This document shows, piece after piece, positions 50,758 to 59,239 of a DNA stretch of 64,000 nt. The stretch's first letter is position 1, and each line of letters opens with the position of its first letter. This DNA is from Marinovum sp048263515. Its GTDB lineage: Bacteria; Pseudomonadota; Alphaproteobacteria; Rhodobacterales; Rhodobacteraceae. A model generated the notes under the pieces. The model was not told the origin of the DNA, searched no databases, and saw only the letters and a list, made by a program, of their open reading frames with translations. Where the stretch lies: positions 434,001-498,000 of the forward strand of contig NZ_JBLXEC010000001.1 in NCBI RefSeq assembly GCF_048263515.1, read 5' to 3'. The translations under genes and the position numbers were made by a program.

Positions 50758-51887
50758 AAATCACCGAAATCAAGACCTACATGCAGCGCGTCGACGACCG
50801 CCCCCGGGTGCTTGTCGCCGTCAAGACCGACGCCGGCCTCACCGGCTGGGGCGAGACCTATGCTCATGGGCCGGAGCGCGCCGTGGCGCCGATCCTCGAC
50901 TATTTCGCCACGCATCTGCTGGGCGAGGATCCGCGGCGGGTGACCTATCTGCACGAAAAGCTGATGCATGTCGCGCGCTTCCCGCCGGGCGCGCTGGGGC
51001 TGGCGGCGTTTTCTGCCGTTGACCACGCGCTCTGGGACATCGCGGCCAAGGCGCTTGGCGTGCCGGTCTACCAGATGCTGGGCGGTCACATGCGCGACCG
51101 GGTGCGGGTCTATTGCACCGCCATCGGCGCGCCTGACAATGGCGTCGAGGTGCTCTCGGACCTGCACGAGGAGTTCGGCTTCACCGCCTTCAAGCTGTCG
51201 CCATATCGCAAGCACCCTTTCGAGCATCGCTGGGGCGCGGTCTGCGAGGCGACGGCGGACTATTTCCGGGGGCTGCGTGAGGGGCTGCCCTCGCATTTCG
51301 AGATCGCCTTTGACGCCCATTCGGTGCTGATGGAGGGGATCGACGCGGTGCGTTTGGCGCGTGCCATCGAGCCTTACGATCCCTATTTCCTCGAAGAGCC
51401 GCTGCGGCCCGAGCACATGCCCGCCTGGGAGCAGATGAAGGCCAAGATGAACATCCCGCTGGCCACCGGCGAGGCGCTTTACAACCGGCACCAGTTCCTC
51501 GCACTGCTGAATGCCGGCGGGGCGGACATCGTGCAACCGGACATCGCCGTGGTCGGCGGGCTGACCGAGATGCGGCGGATCGCCGAGGTCGCGGATGCCC
51601 ATTCAGTGCCGGTGGCGCCGCACAATCCGATGGGGCCGCTGGCGACCGCTCACAATGTGCATTTTTCGGCCGTCTGCACGAACTTCAAGATCCTCGAGTA
51701 CAAGGTGCACCGCGATGTGCCCTGGATCGCCGATCCCTACATCCCGGTCGACGGCTACCTCGAACTGCGCCCGGATCGGCCCGGCTGGGGGGTCGAGATC
51801 ATCGAGGAGGCGCTGCAGACTGACGAATACACCCATTGGTCACGGCCGCTGATGACCAAGCCCGACGGGGCGACGAGCTATGCCTGA
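50754..51887 (+). CDS. Enolase-superfamily sugar-acid dehydratase, D-galactonate dehydratase (GalD/DgoD)-like
   Basis: A 377-residue enzyme. Metal ligands Asp187, Glu214 and Glu240, with His189 (FDAHS) and His290 (APHNPMGP), follow the spacing of E. coli galactonate dehydratase (Asp183, Glu209, Glu235, His185, His285). Only a single Lys is present in AFKLSP, so the MR-type KxK base is absent, as in GalD. It would dehydrate an aldonate to a 2-keto-3-deoxy aldonate. With a DgoK-like kinase in the same cluster, galactonate is the first guess; rhamnonate-, fuconate- or arabinonate-type substrates remain possible. Confidence 0.83.
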   Translation: MKITEIKTYMQRVDDRPRVLVAVKTDAGLTGWGETYAHGPERAVAPILDYFATHLLGEDPRRVTYLHEKLMHVARFPPGALGLAAFSAVDHALWDIAAKALGVPVYQMLGGHMRDRVRVYCTAIGAPDNGVEVLSDLHEEFGFTAFKLSPYRKHPFEHRWGAVCEATADYFRGLREGLPSHFEIAFDAHSVLMEGIDAVRLARAIEPYDPYFLEEPLRPEHMPAWEQMKAKMNIPLATGEALYNRHQFLALLNAGGADIVQPDIAVVGGLTEMRRIAEVADAHSVPVAPHNPMGPLATAHNVHFSAVCTNFKILEYKVHRDVPWIADPYIPVDGYLELRPDRPGWGVEIIEEALQTDEYTHWSRPLMTKPDGATSYA

Positions 51888-52147
51888 CCTTGCCCCACGC
51901 ACAAGCGCATTGGCGGGCCTCGGGGCGGGTGGCCTCAAGGCAGGCCAATGGCATGACGTGGAAAGGGCTTTGGTCCATGTTCGCGCGCCGGTCCTGCAGC
52001 CAATCGTCGGGGAGAGCCGCGCATCGTCGGGCCGCGGTGCGGCGATCCCCGTCTGGTTCGGCAGCGCTTTATCCTCGCCAGATCCGGAGAAGATCAGATC
52101 GACGCGCTGGTGTCAGCCAAATCGCAGTGCCGAGGGGCGGCCCGTCA

Positions 52148-52210
52148 TGCCGCAGGCATGCCTCCGGCATGATGCGCGGCGGCTTGCAGCCGCTGTTAAC
52201 GCGCGTGGCG
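52148..52210. repeat. REP-like repeat, copy 1
   Basis: A 63-bp unit starting TGCCGCAGGCATGCC, containing the palindrome-rich GGCATGCC core and GCGGCGGCTTGCAGCCGC, which can fold into hairpins. It matches the second copy, 114 bp downstream, at 56 of 63 positions by my hand alignment. Confidence 0.75.
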
Positions 52211-52261
52211 GTGATCAGACGGTGGCGTGCTCTGCGACCCTTGAGTTTTGGAGGAGCATCT

Positions 52262-52324
52262 TGCCGAAGGCATGCCTCTGGCATAATGCGCGGCGGCCTG
52301 CGGCCGCTGTCAACGCGCCTGGCG
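52262..52324. repeat. REP-like repeat, copy 2
   Basis: The second 63-bp unit, starting TGCCGAAGGCATGCC and containing GCGGCGGCCTGCGGCCGC, is in the same orientation as the first. Seven mismatches separate them, some compensating within predicted stems. The next gene ends 20 bp later. Confidence 0.75.
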
Positions 52325-52344
52325 CAAGGCAAGCGGGAACACTT

Positions 52345-52998
52345 TCACCCCTGCATGGCCTTCACGGCCGTCACCGTCGTCAGCTCGATATGCTGGGCCG
52401 TCAGCGCACAGGTTGCCTCGACGTCCCGCGCAATCGCCGCCTCGTAGATCGCCGCGTGTTCGGCTGGCGTATCGCGGCCGCTGGGCCCGAGGCTGCGCGA
52501 CAGGTGACGATAGCGCTCGTGATGGGCATAGATCTGCCCGCGCAGGTCCAAGAGCCAGTCCGAAGTCGCCGCCGAGACCAGCGCATCGTGGAACGCCCGG
52601 TTTCGGGTCTCGATCTCCTGCGCACTGGTGGCACGATCTTCGGCAAGCCGCAGGGAGTGATAGGCGGCGACCAGTTGCGCCTCCCAGGCGTCATCGCCGC
52701 GGGCCAGACTGTCGCGCAGGGCTTCGGTCTCCAGCAGGATGCGCACCCGGCCCAGATCCTCGACCTCGGCCGCCGTGGCGCTGCGCACGTAGAAGCCGCG
52801 GTTCGACTGCTGCACCACCGCCCGCTCGCCGATCAGCCGCGACAGGGCCTCACGCAGCGGCGCGGCGCCAAAGCCGAACTCGCTGCGCAGCTCGGCGATC
52901 TTGAGCTTCCGGTCAGGCTTCAGGGCGCCGGTGACAATGGCCTGCCGCAGCGTGGCGTAGGCGCTCTCGGCGTCGGTGACGAAGGTCTGTTGTTCCAT
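52345..52998 (-). CDS. GntR-family regulator, FCD subfamily
   Basis: A 217-residue protein with winged HTH (IAELRSEFGFGAAPLREALSRLIGERAV) and an FCD domain (RNRAFHDALVSAATSDWLLDL; later AEHAAIYEAAIARD). The ATG at 52998 (MEQQTF) fits the family length; the frame is open further upstream to 53064. It is divergent from the HpaI aldolase/aldehyde dehydrogenase genes and is a candidate for binding one of the AT-rich motifs in this half of the window. Confidence 0.87.
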   Translation of the reverse strand: MEQQTFVTDAESAYATLRQAIVTGALKPDRKLKIAELRSEFGFGAAPLREALSRLIGERAVVQQSNRGFYVRSATAAEVEDLGRVRILLETEALRDSLARGDDAWEAQLVAAYHSLRLAEDRATSAQEIETRNRAFHDALVSAATSDWLLDLRGQIYAHHERYRHLSRSLGPSGRDTPAEHAAIYEAAIARDVEATCALTAQHIELTTVTAVKAMQG

Positions 52999-53144
52999 GA
53001 AACTCGCGCGGTACCCGGCAGTGAAGATCGCCCCCTGTGTAAGCGCAGGGCCGGCACAATCCAAGCCCGCCGGCGCCGCAGCCGCCCCGGTATTCCACTC
53101 CTTCTCCCGATGACCCTCACTGACAGCAGAAAGATGACTCGCCG

Positions 53145-53921
53145 ATGAACCTCTCCGAGAACCCCTTTACCCGCGCCCTGGCCTCCGGCAATCGGCAGGT
53201 CGGGCTCTGGGTCACGCTCTGCAGCAATTTCGCCGCGGAGGTTGTGGCACCCGCCGGTTTCGACTGGGCGCTGATCGACATGGAGCACAGCCACAACGAC
53301 TATGCCAGCGTGCTGGGCCAGCTGCAGGCCTTTGCCGCCTATGACACCGTGCCGATCGTGCGGGTGGAGTGGAACGACGCGGTGGCGGTCAAGCGACTGC
53401 TTGATCTTGGCGCGCCGGGGCTGCTGTTTCCGATGATCCAGACGGTCGAGGAGGCCCGCGCCGCCGTCGCCGCCACCCGCTATCCGCCGCATGGCATCCG
53501 CGGCGTTTCGGGCTCGACCCGGGCAACGAAATTCGGCCGGATCAAGGATTACACCGCGCGGATCGAAGACGAAACGGCGGTGCTTCTGCAGATTGAGACC
53601 CAAGCCGCTCTGGAGCGCGCCGAGGCGATTGCCGAAGTCGAGGGCGTGACCGGCATCTTCTTTGGACCGGCGGATATTGCCGCCGACATGGGGATGCTGG
53701 GCCAGCCCACGGCGCGCGAGGTCTGGGAGAAGATCCGCCCGGTGGCGCGACGGTTGATGGCCAAGGGCATGCCGGTGGGCACGCTGGTCTCCGACACCAC
53801 GCTGGCGGCCGAGTTGCTGGGCGAGGGCTTCACCTTCGTGGCCTGTGGCACCGACACCGGGCTTTTGGCGCGGGGCAGTGATGCGCTGCTCTCCGAGATG
53901 AAGGGCAAGCTGAACAGGTGA
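53145..53921 (+). CDS. HpcH/HpaI-family class II pyruvate aldolase
   Basis: A 258-residue metal-dependent aldolase. His48 (MEHSHNDY) and Arg73 (VPIVRVEW) correspond to His45 and Arg70 of E. coli HpaI, and the metal-binding Glu and Asp lie in QIETQAA and GPADIAADMG. The family cleaves 2-keto-3-deoxy or 4-hydroxy-2-oxo acids to pyruvate and an aldehyde (HpaI, GarL, YfaU). With a dehydratase upstream and an aldehyde dehydrogenase downstream, it suits cleavage of a 2-keto-3-deoxy sugar acid. Confidence 0.88.
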   Translation: MNLSENPFTRALASGNRQVGLWVTLCSNFAAEVVAPAGFDWALIDMEHSHNDYASVLGQLQAFAAYDTVPIVRVEWNDAVAVKRLLDLGAPGLLFPMIQTVEEARAAVAATRYPPHGIRGVSGSTRATKFGRIKDYTARIEDETAVLLQIETQAALERAEAIAEVEGVTGIFFGPADIAADMGMLGQPTAREVWEKIRPVARRLMAKGMPVGTLVSDTTLAAELLGEGFTFVACGTDTGLLARGSDALLSEMKGKLNR

Positions 53922-53970
53922 CAGCGGCCGGGGCGCGGCTTGGGTCTCGACTCTCGCCTCGGCAAATGTT

Positions 53971-53981
53971 AAACATAATAT
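53971..53981 (-). promoter_or_regulatory. ATATTATGTTT motif (inverted) upstream of the second aldehyde dehydrogenase gene
   Basis: AAACATAATAT on the + strand is the exact reverse complement of the 11-mer found at 39664 and 44103. It sits 30 bp before the dehydrogenase start in an AT-rich patch (GTTAAACATAATATTAATGT), where it could overlap a promoter. The sequence is strikingly AT-rich for this genome. Confidence 0.5.
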
Positions 53982-54010
53982 TAATGTACTTTTACCTGCG
54001 GAGGCACGGG

Positions 54011-55459
54011 GTGCTGCATAGAAACATGGTCCTGCACAAGAAGATGTATATCGGCGGCGCTCTGGTGGAGGGGCAGGCCAGCCTCGACGTCATCAACCCG
54101 GCGACCGAGGATTGCGTGGCCACCGTCGCCGCCGCCGGGCTCGAGGATGTCGAAAAGGCCCTGAGCGCGGCCAAGGCCGCGGCCCCCGGCTGGGCCGCGA
54201 CGCCGGTGGCCGAGCGCCAGCGCTGGATGCTCAAGCTGCGCGACGCGGTGATTGCCAACGAAGAGATGCTGCGCGACTGCATCCATCAGGAGATGGGCAA
54301 GCCTTGGGGCGGCACGCAGGAGGATTTCGACCTGCTGGAACGGTCGCTGAAATTCTATGCCGAGGAGATCCAGCGCGTCCATGACGAGACATTGCGCGAT
54401 CTCGACGGAACACATGAACACCGGATCGTCTATGAGCCGGTGGGCGTTGCGGTGGCCTATCTGGCGTGGAACTTCCCGCTTCTGAACCTCGCCTACAAGA
54501 TCGCCCCGGCGATGGCGGCGGGCTGCCCGATCATCCTGCGGCCCTCGGCGGCAACGCCGGTCTCGGCCTATGCTGTGGGCGAATTGTGTGCGCAGATCGG
54601 CCTGCCGGCGGGCGTGGTCAACATCCTGACCACCGACGGCTATGATCCCTCGGACGCGCTGGCGGCCTCGACCATCCCCAACCTGATCACGCTGATCGGC
54701 TCGACCAACACCGGCAAGCATCTGATGAAGGTCGGCGCCACCTCGATCAAGAAGTTCTCGATGGAGCTGGGCGGCAATGCGCCGGTCCTGGTCTACCGCG
54801 ACGCCGATCTCGACCTGGCGGCGGATATCGTCAGCACGGTCAAGTTCAACAACGCCGGGCAGATCTGCGTGACCCCCAACCGGGTCTTTGTCGAGCGCGA
54901 CGTTTACGACGCCTTCCGCGAGAAGGTGGTGGCGCGGGCCAAGGCGGCCAAGGTGGGGTTCGACAAGAGCGCCGATATCCTGACCGGCCCGATGATCGAC
55001 GGCCAGGCCTGGACGCGGGTCAAGGGGCTGATCGACGACGCGGTCGAGAGGGGCGCAACGCTGCTCGCCGGCGGCGAACGGCCGGAGGGGCTGACCAAGG
55101 GGCACTTCATGGCCCCCACGGTGCTCGATGGTGTCACGCCCGAGATGCAGATTTACCAAAACGAGATCTTTGGCCCCGTCGTCAGCCTGATCCCCTTCGA
55201 CGACCGCGAGACCGTGCTCGACCGTGCCAATGATGGCGAAGAGGGCGGGCTTGCCTCCTATATCTTCTCCGCCGATCTGGGGCTGGCCGAGGCGGTGGCC
55301 AAGCGCCTGCGCTACGGCGAGGTGCAGATCAACGGCGTCAAATACGACATCTACCTGCCGCATGGCGGCCTCGGGCAATCCGGCATCGGGCATGACTGCT
55401 CTCGCCTGGCCCTAAACGACTATCTCGTGGTCAAGCGCATCAGCCGGGGGCTGACCTGA
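54011..55459 (+). CDS. NAD-dependent aldehyde dehydrogenase
   Basis: A 482-residue ALDH with catalytic Cys286 (NAGQICVTPN), Glu252 (MELGGNAP) and LAWNFPLL. I chose the GTG at 54011 because GGAGG lies 6 nt upstream; ATG 54026 and ATG 54044 lack such a site. It may oxidise the aldehyde released by the HpaI-type aldolase (glyceraldehyde, lactaldehyde or glycolaldehyde) or a semialdehyde. It has its own AT-rich upstream region, so it may begin a transcript that also includes the next two genes. Confidence 0.87.
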   Translation: MLHRNMVLHKKMYIGGALVEGQASLDVINPATEDCVATVAAAGLEDVEKALSAAKAAAPGWAATPVAERQRWMLKLRDAVIANEEMLRDCIHQEMGKPWGGTQEDFDLLERSLKFYAEEIQRVHDETLRDLDGTHEHRIVYEPVGVAVAYLAWNFPLLNLAYKIAPAMAAGCPIILRPSAATPVSAYAVGELCAQIGLPAGVVNILTTDGYDPSDALAASTIPNLITLIGSTNTGKHLMKVGATSIKKFSMELGGNAPVLVYRDADLDLAADIVSTVKFNNAGQICVTPNRVFVERDVYDAFREKVVARAKAAKVGFDKSADILTGPMIDGQAWTRVKGLIDDAVERGATLLAGGERPEGLTKGHFMAPTVLDGVTPEMQIYQNEIFGPVVSLIPFDDRETVLDRANDGEEGGLASYIFSADLGLAEAVAKRLRYGEVQINGVKYDIYLPHGGLGQSGIGHDCSRLALNDYLVVKRISRGLT

Positions 55460-55470
55460 TGGAGGATTTC

Positions 55471-56667
55471 ATGAAACTCGAACCGATCACCAGCACGCTG
55501 AAGATCACCAAGATCACCAGCCACGTGCTGCAATGCGACATGCCCGAGGAGCTGGGTTATTCGCAGCAATACTACTCGAAACGTACCGCCCATATCGTCG
55601 AGGTCGAGACCGATCAGGGGATCACCGGATGGGGCGAATGTTTCGGGCCGGGCAATGTGGCGCTTGCCAACAAGGCCGTCGTGGAAAAGGTGATCCAGCC
55701 GCTGGTGCTGGGCATGGACGCCATGAACCGCGACGTGATCTGGCACAAGGTCTACAACCTGCTGCGCGATCACGGCCAGAAGGGCATGCCGCTGCAATCG
55801 CTCTCGGGCGTCGACATCGCGCTCTGGGACATCGCCGGCAAGGTTACCGGCCAGCCGATCCACAAGCTGATCGGCGGCGCGCATCGCAGCCACGTCGGGT
55901 CCTATGGTTACGGCATGATGCTCAAGCGCGAGAGCGTCGAGGACCACGTGGCGCGCTTTGTCGATGAGGCAGCGGCGATCCGCGACATGGGCTTCGCCGC
56001 CACCAAAATGAAGATCGGCCTTGGGGCGAAGGATGACGTCAAGCTGGCCGAGGCGGTGCGGCGGGGCGTGGGCGACGACTTCGACTTCATGGCTGACGCC
56101 AACCACGCCTACAACACCTCGGATGCCTTCTACGTCGGCCGCGCGCTCGACGAACTGGGCGCATACTGGTTCGAGGAACCGATCGCGCCAGAGGACCTTG
56201 ACGGCTACCGCGAGCTGCGCGCCGGGCTCAAGGTCAACATCTCCGGCGGCGAGGCCGAGTTCAACCGCTGGGGCTGGCGGGCGCTGCTGGAGAGCCGGGG
56301 CCTCGATATCGCCCAGCCAGAGGTCTGCGCCTTGGGCGGGATCACCGAATACCTGCGGGTGCTGGCGCTCTGCCATGCGCATTTCACCCCGGTCTTCAAC
56401 CACGTCTGGGGCTCGGCCATCGCGGTGGCCACCAACCTTCAGCTGCTGGCCGCCATGCCGCCGATGCCCGGCGGGCTGTTCCCGCGCGAGCCCTGGCTCG
56501 AGTTCGACACCACCGAGAACCGCTTCCGCGACAATCTTCTGGCCGAGCCGCTGGACATCCAGGGGCAGGTCAAGCGCAACGACGGGCTGATCGCCATTCC
56601 CACTGGACCGGGGCTGGGGGTGGAGCCGGACCGCGAGTTCATCAAGGCCTACGAGATCGAGGGCTGA
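55471..56667 (+). CDS. Enolase-superfamily enzyme, mandelate-racemase subgroup (galactarolactone-cycloisomerase-like)
   Basis: A 398-residue enzyme. The catalytic KxK is Lys179-Met-Lys181, metal ligands are Asp209 (MADANHAY), Glu235 or Glu236 (FEEPIAP) and Glu261 (GGEAEF), and the His base is His311 (FNHVWGSAIAVATN). DANHAY and NHVWG recall D-galactarolactone cycloisomerase of Agrobacterium. A dehydratase or epimerase acting on another acid sugar is possible. I chose ATG 55471, preceded by GGAGGA; ATG 55459 overlaps the upstream stop and is the alternative. Confidence 0.8.
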   Translation: MKLEPITSTLKITKITSHVLQCDMPEELGYSQQYYSKRTAHIVEVETDQGITGWGECFGPGNVALANKAVVEKVIQPLVLGMDAMNRDVIWHKVYNLLRDHGQKGMPLQSLSGVDIALWDIAGKVTGQPIHKLIGGAHRSHVGSYGYGMMLKRESVEDHVARFVDEAAAIRDMGFAATKMKIGLGAKDDVKLAEAVRRGVGDDFDFMADANHAYNTSDAFYVGRALDELGAYWFEEPIAPEDLDGYRELRAGLKVNISGGEAEFNRWGWRALLESRGLDIAQPEVCALGGITEYLRVLALCHAHFTPVFNHVWGSAIAVATNLQLLAAMPPMPGGLFPREPWLEFDTTENRFRDNLLAEPLDIQGQVKRNDGLIAIPTGPGLGVEPDREFIKAYEIEG

Positions 56668-56672
56668 GCCGG

Positions 56673-57578
56673 ATGATCCGCTACATCGGTGTCGACTGGG
56701 GCACTTCGAGCTTTCGTCTCTGGGCGATCGGCAACGAGGGTCAGCTCCTGGGCGAACGCAAGGGCGGGCAGGGCATGTCGACGCTGACCCCGGCAGAGTA
56801 CGGCCCGGTGCTCGAGGCGCATCTGGCGGCGCTTGGCGTCGGGCCGGAGGTGCCGGTGCTGATTTGCGGCATGGCCGGCGCGCGCACCGGCTGGCACGAG
56901 GCGCGTTACCTCGACCTGCCGTTGCCGCTGGGTGACCTTGCCGGGGCGGCGATCCGGGTGCCGGGTGTGGCCCGCGACATCCGCATCCTGCCCGGTGTGG
57001 CGCGGCGCGACGCAGAGCGCCCCGACGTGATGCGCGGCGAAGAGACCATGCTTCTGGGCGCGGCGCTGCGCTGTGGTGTCGAGGGCACGATCTGCATGCC
57101 GGGGACCCATTCGAAATGGGCGCAGGTCACGCAGGGCGTGCTCACCCGCTTCGAGACGGCGATGACCGGCGAGGCCTTTGCCCTGCTGTCGCGGCAGTCC
57201 ACCCTGTCGGGTTTTGTCGGTACGGAGTTCGACGAGGGCGCCTTCGCGGCCGGTGTTCGCGCCGCCCTGGCGCAGCCCGAGACGGTATTGCGCCAGCTCT
57301 TCCACCTGCGGGCCGGTCCGTTGCTGGAGCTGATCGAGGCGGCCGACGTGGGCGCGCGGCTCTCGGGCCTGCTGATCGGTCAGGAAATCGCCGGGGCGCC
57401 GGTTGGCGAGGAGGCGGTCACCCTGATCGCCTCGGGCCTCTTGGCTGACCGCTACACCCGAGCGCTGGAAATCGCCGGCTGCACCGTCCGCCGGCTCGAC
57501 GCCGATGAGGCGGTGCGTGCCGGGCTGGCTGCGGCGGCGGCGGCCCTCTGGCCGACTTGCATCGAGAGCGTCAGCTGA
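56673..57578 (+). CDS. 2-dehydro-3-deoxygalactonokinase (DgoK)-like
   Basis: A 301-residue kinase with the DgoK opening IGVDWGTSSFRLW and with GQGM, ICGMAGARTGW, GVARRDAERPDVMRGEETML, CMPGTHSKWAQV and RQSTLSGFV, all typical of the family. It phosphorylates 2-keto-3-deoxygalactonate for cleavage by a KDPGal aldolase (DgoA). No DgoA homologue is visible in the window. It is the last gene before a strong terminator. Confidence 0.9.
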   Translation: MIRYIGVDWGTSSFRLWAIGNEGQLLGERKGGQGMSTLTPAEYGPVLEAHLAALGVGPEVPVLICGMAGARTGWHEARYLDLPLPLGDLAGAAIRVPGVARDIRILPGVARRDAERPDVMRGEETMLLGAALRCGVEGTICMPGTHSKWAQVTQGVLTRFETAMTGEAFALLSRQSTLSGFVGTEFDEGAFAAGVRAALAQPETVLRQLFHLRAGPLLELIEAADVGARLSGLLIGQEIAGAPVGEEAVTLIASGLLADRYTRALEIAGCTVRRLDADEAVRAGLAAAAAALWPTCIESVS

Positions 57579-57605
57579 CCGCCCCGCGTCACATGCTTAA
57601 GAATA

Positions 57606-57640
57606 CAGGCCGCCGCGCAACACGGCGGCCTGTTCCGTTT
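57606..57640 (+). terminator. Rho-independent terminator after the dgoK-like gene
   Basis: CAGGCCGCCG and CGGCGGCCTG form a perfect 10-bp stem with a 7-nt loop, followed by TTCCGTTTT. It separates the rightward operon from the 3' end of the convergent sulfatase gene. Confidence 0.85.
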
Positions 57641-59170
57641 TCAGTGCCAGCCGACCCGCGGCGACACCGGGATCATGTCGTCGGGCCGCGAGCGGATCAT
57701 CTCGGAATGCTCCTTGCGGATGCTGTGGTAACCGGGATCGTCGAAGAGGTTGACCATTTCGTCCGGGTCCTCCTGCAGATCATAGAGCTCGCCTGTGTCG
57801 GTGCGCAGGTCGGTCGACATCCGGTAGCGCGCGCTGCGAACCGTCACCAGGTCCATGTCGACGGCCGAGCGCAGGCTGTCCACCTCGTATTCCGACAGCG
57901 CGAAATCGCGGCTTTCGCTGCCGTCCCAAAGCCCCCGCCACGACCGGCCATGGCCCTCTGGCGCGGCAAGCCCCGCCATGTCGGCGGCGGTGGCCAGCAC
58001 GTCGACCGTACCCACGGGATCGTCGATCACCCGGCCCGCCGGTACCTCCGGCCCCTGGATCAGGCAGGGCACCCGCAGCAGACCATCATAGAGCATCGGG
58101 CCCTTGAGAAGCAGGCCATGGTCGCCCAGCCATTCGCCGTGATCCGAAATGAAGATCACATAGGTGTTCTCCAGCTCGCCCTTGGCGCGCAGCGCCTCGA
58201 GGATGCGACCGACCTGCTGGTCGACGGAAGAGATCATGCCAAAGTAGATCCGGGTGATGTCGCGCAGCGCCGCCTCGGTCAGCTCGCCCTTCTGGCCCCA
58301 GTCGATACCACCGGCATTGTGCTCCGATCCCTGCTTGATCGGCTTGGCGCGGTCCTCGACGAAAGCCTTGTGCCACCAGGGCCGGTTGTCGAGGTCGAGC
58401 TCCGGGTGCGGCGCGATGGTCACCTCGTCGGGGGCATACATGTCGCACCAGGGTTCCGGCGACAGGAACGGCGGATGCGGGTCGGGGAAGGAGACCCAGG
58501 CCATCAGCGGTTTGTCACCCTTGGCCTCGATCATCTCGACCGCGCGGTCGCCGATCCAGGGCGAGGAATGCCACTCGGCGTCGAGCCCCGAGCGCCATGC
58601 CTGGAAATGCGCGGTGTCGGGCGACAGTCGCTCCTTGGCCTTGTCCCAGCGCGCCTGTCCCTTACCGTCCTGGTCGAGCCAGTACTCGTAATGCAGCGCT
58701 TCCGGCGGCGCGTACCACTGTGTGTGGTGGTGGGGGCGCAGCATCATCTGCACGTTGTCAAAGCCCATGTAGGCGCCCGACCAATCCGGCGCGAAGTCCT
58801 TGGCGCTCTTGTAACATTCCGGGCGGCCGGTCGGCTCGAAGGTCTGCTGGCTCGACAGATGCGCCTTGCCGATGAAATGGGTATCATAGCCGGCGCGGCT
58901 GAAGGTGCCGCCCAGACCCGCCTCGGCCAGGGTCTCGTCGAGATCGCGCCCATTGTCGCGCACGCCGTGGCTGTAGGGCAGCTTGCCGGTCAGGATCGAG
59001 GCGCGCGCCGGCTGGCACATCGGATGGGGGCTGACGCATTTCGAGAAGCGCACGCCATTGGCGCCGATGCTGTCGATATGCGGCGTACGCACGCCACGGC
59101 CCTCGGGGCCGATACAGTCGCCGCGCTGCTGATCGGTCGAAATCAGGATGATATTGGGTTTCTGGCGCAT
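57641..59170 (-). CDS. Type I (formylglycine) sulfatase
   Basis: A 509-residue sulfatase with metal motif LISTDQQRGDCIG, formylglycine Cys52 in MCQPARASILTGKLPYSHG, GKAHLSS, and ISDHGEWLGDHGLLLKG for the second metal half-site. It starts MRQKPNIILI without a signal peptide. It is divergent from the third CUT1 importer (about 130 bp apart), which probably imports its substrate. The substrate class is not readable from sequence. Confidence 0.92.
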   Translation of the reverse strand: MRQKPNIILISTDQQRGDCIGPEGRGVRTPHIDSIGANGVRFSKCVSPHPMCQPARASILTGKLPYSHGVRDNGRDLDETLAEAGLGGTFSRAGYDTHFIGKAHLSSQQTFEPTGRPECYKSAKDFAPDWSGAYMGFDNVQMMLRPHHHTQWYAPPEALHYEYWLDQDGKGQARWDKAKERLSPDTAHFQAWRSGLDAEWHSSPWIGDRAVEMIEAKGDKPLMAWVSFPDPHPPFLSPEPWCDMYAPDEVTIAPHPELDLDNRPWWHKAFVEDRAKPIKQGSEHNAGGIDWGQKGELTEAALRDITRIYFGMISSVDQQVGRILEALRAKGELENTYVIFISDHGEWLGDHGLLLKGPMLYDGLLRVPCLIQGPEVPAGRVIDDPVGTVDVLATAADMAGLAAPEGHGRSWRGLWDGSESRDFALSEYEVDSLRSAVDMDLVTVRSARYRMSTDLRTDTGELYDLQEDPDEMVNLFDDPGYHSIRKEHSEMIRSRPDDMIPVSPRVGWH

Positions 59171-59239
59171 TCGGAGCCCCTTTCACTGTTCGGAATCGTG
59201 GATGTCGGTCTCCGGTAAACTATGCCGGGCAGATACAGG

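Larger units (their letters stand above)
51888..52344. other. Non-coding gap carrying two REP-like repeats
   Basis: This 457-bp stretch between the dehydratase gene and the opposing GntR gene has no convincing gene. Open frames crossing it are low-complexity Arg/Ala-rich and non-homologous. Its main content is a pair of similar 63-bp units described separately. No clear terminator was seen. Confidence 0.6.

Noticed and set aside
52148..52324. Possible CRISPR array
   Set aside because: There are only two imperfect 63-bp copies with an unrelated 51-bp gap, and no cas genes nearby; REP-like elements explain them better.
51880..53148. 422-codon + strand frame overlapping the GntR gene
   Set aside because: It crosses the non-coding repeats and the antisense of a clear GntR gene; no homology is visible.
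57557..59218. 553-codon + strand frame opposite the fourth sulfatase
   Set aside because: The - strand has the full sulfatase motif set, so this frame is its shadow.
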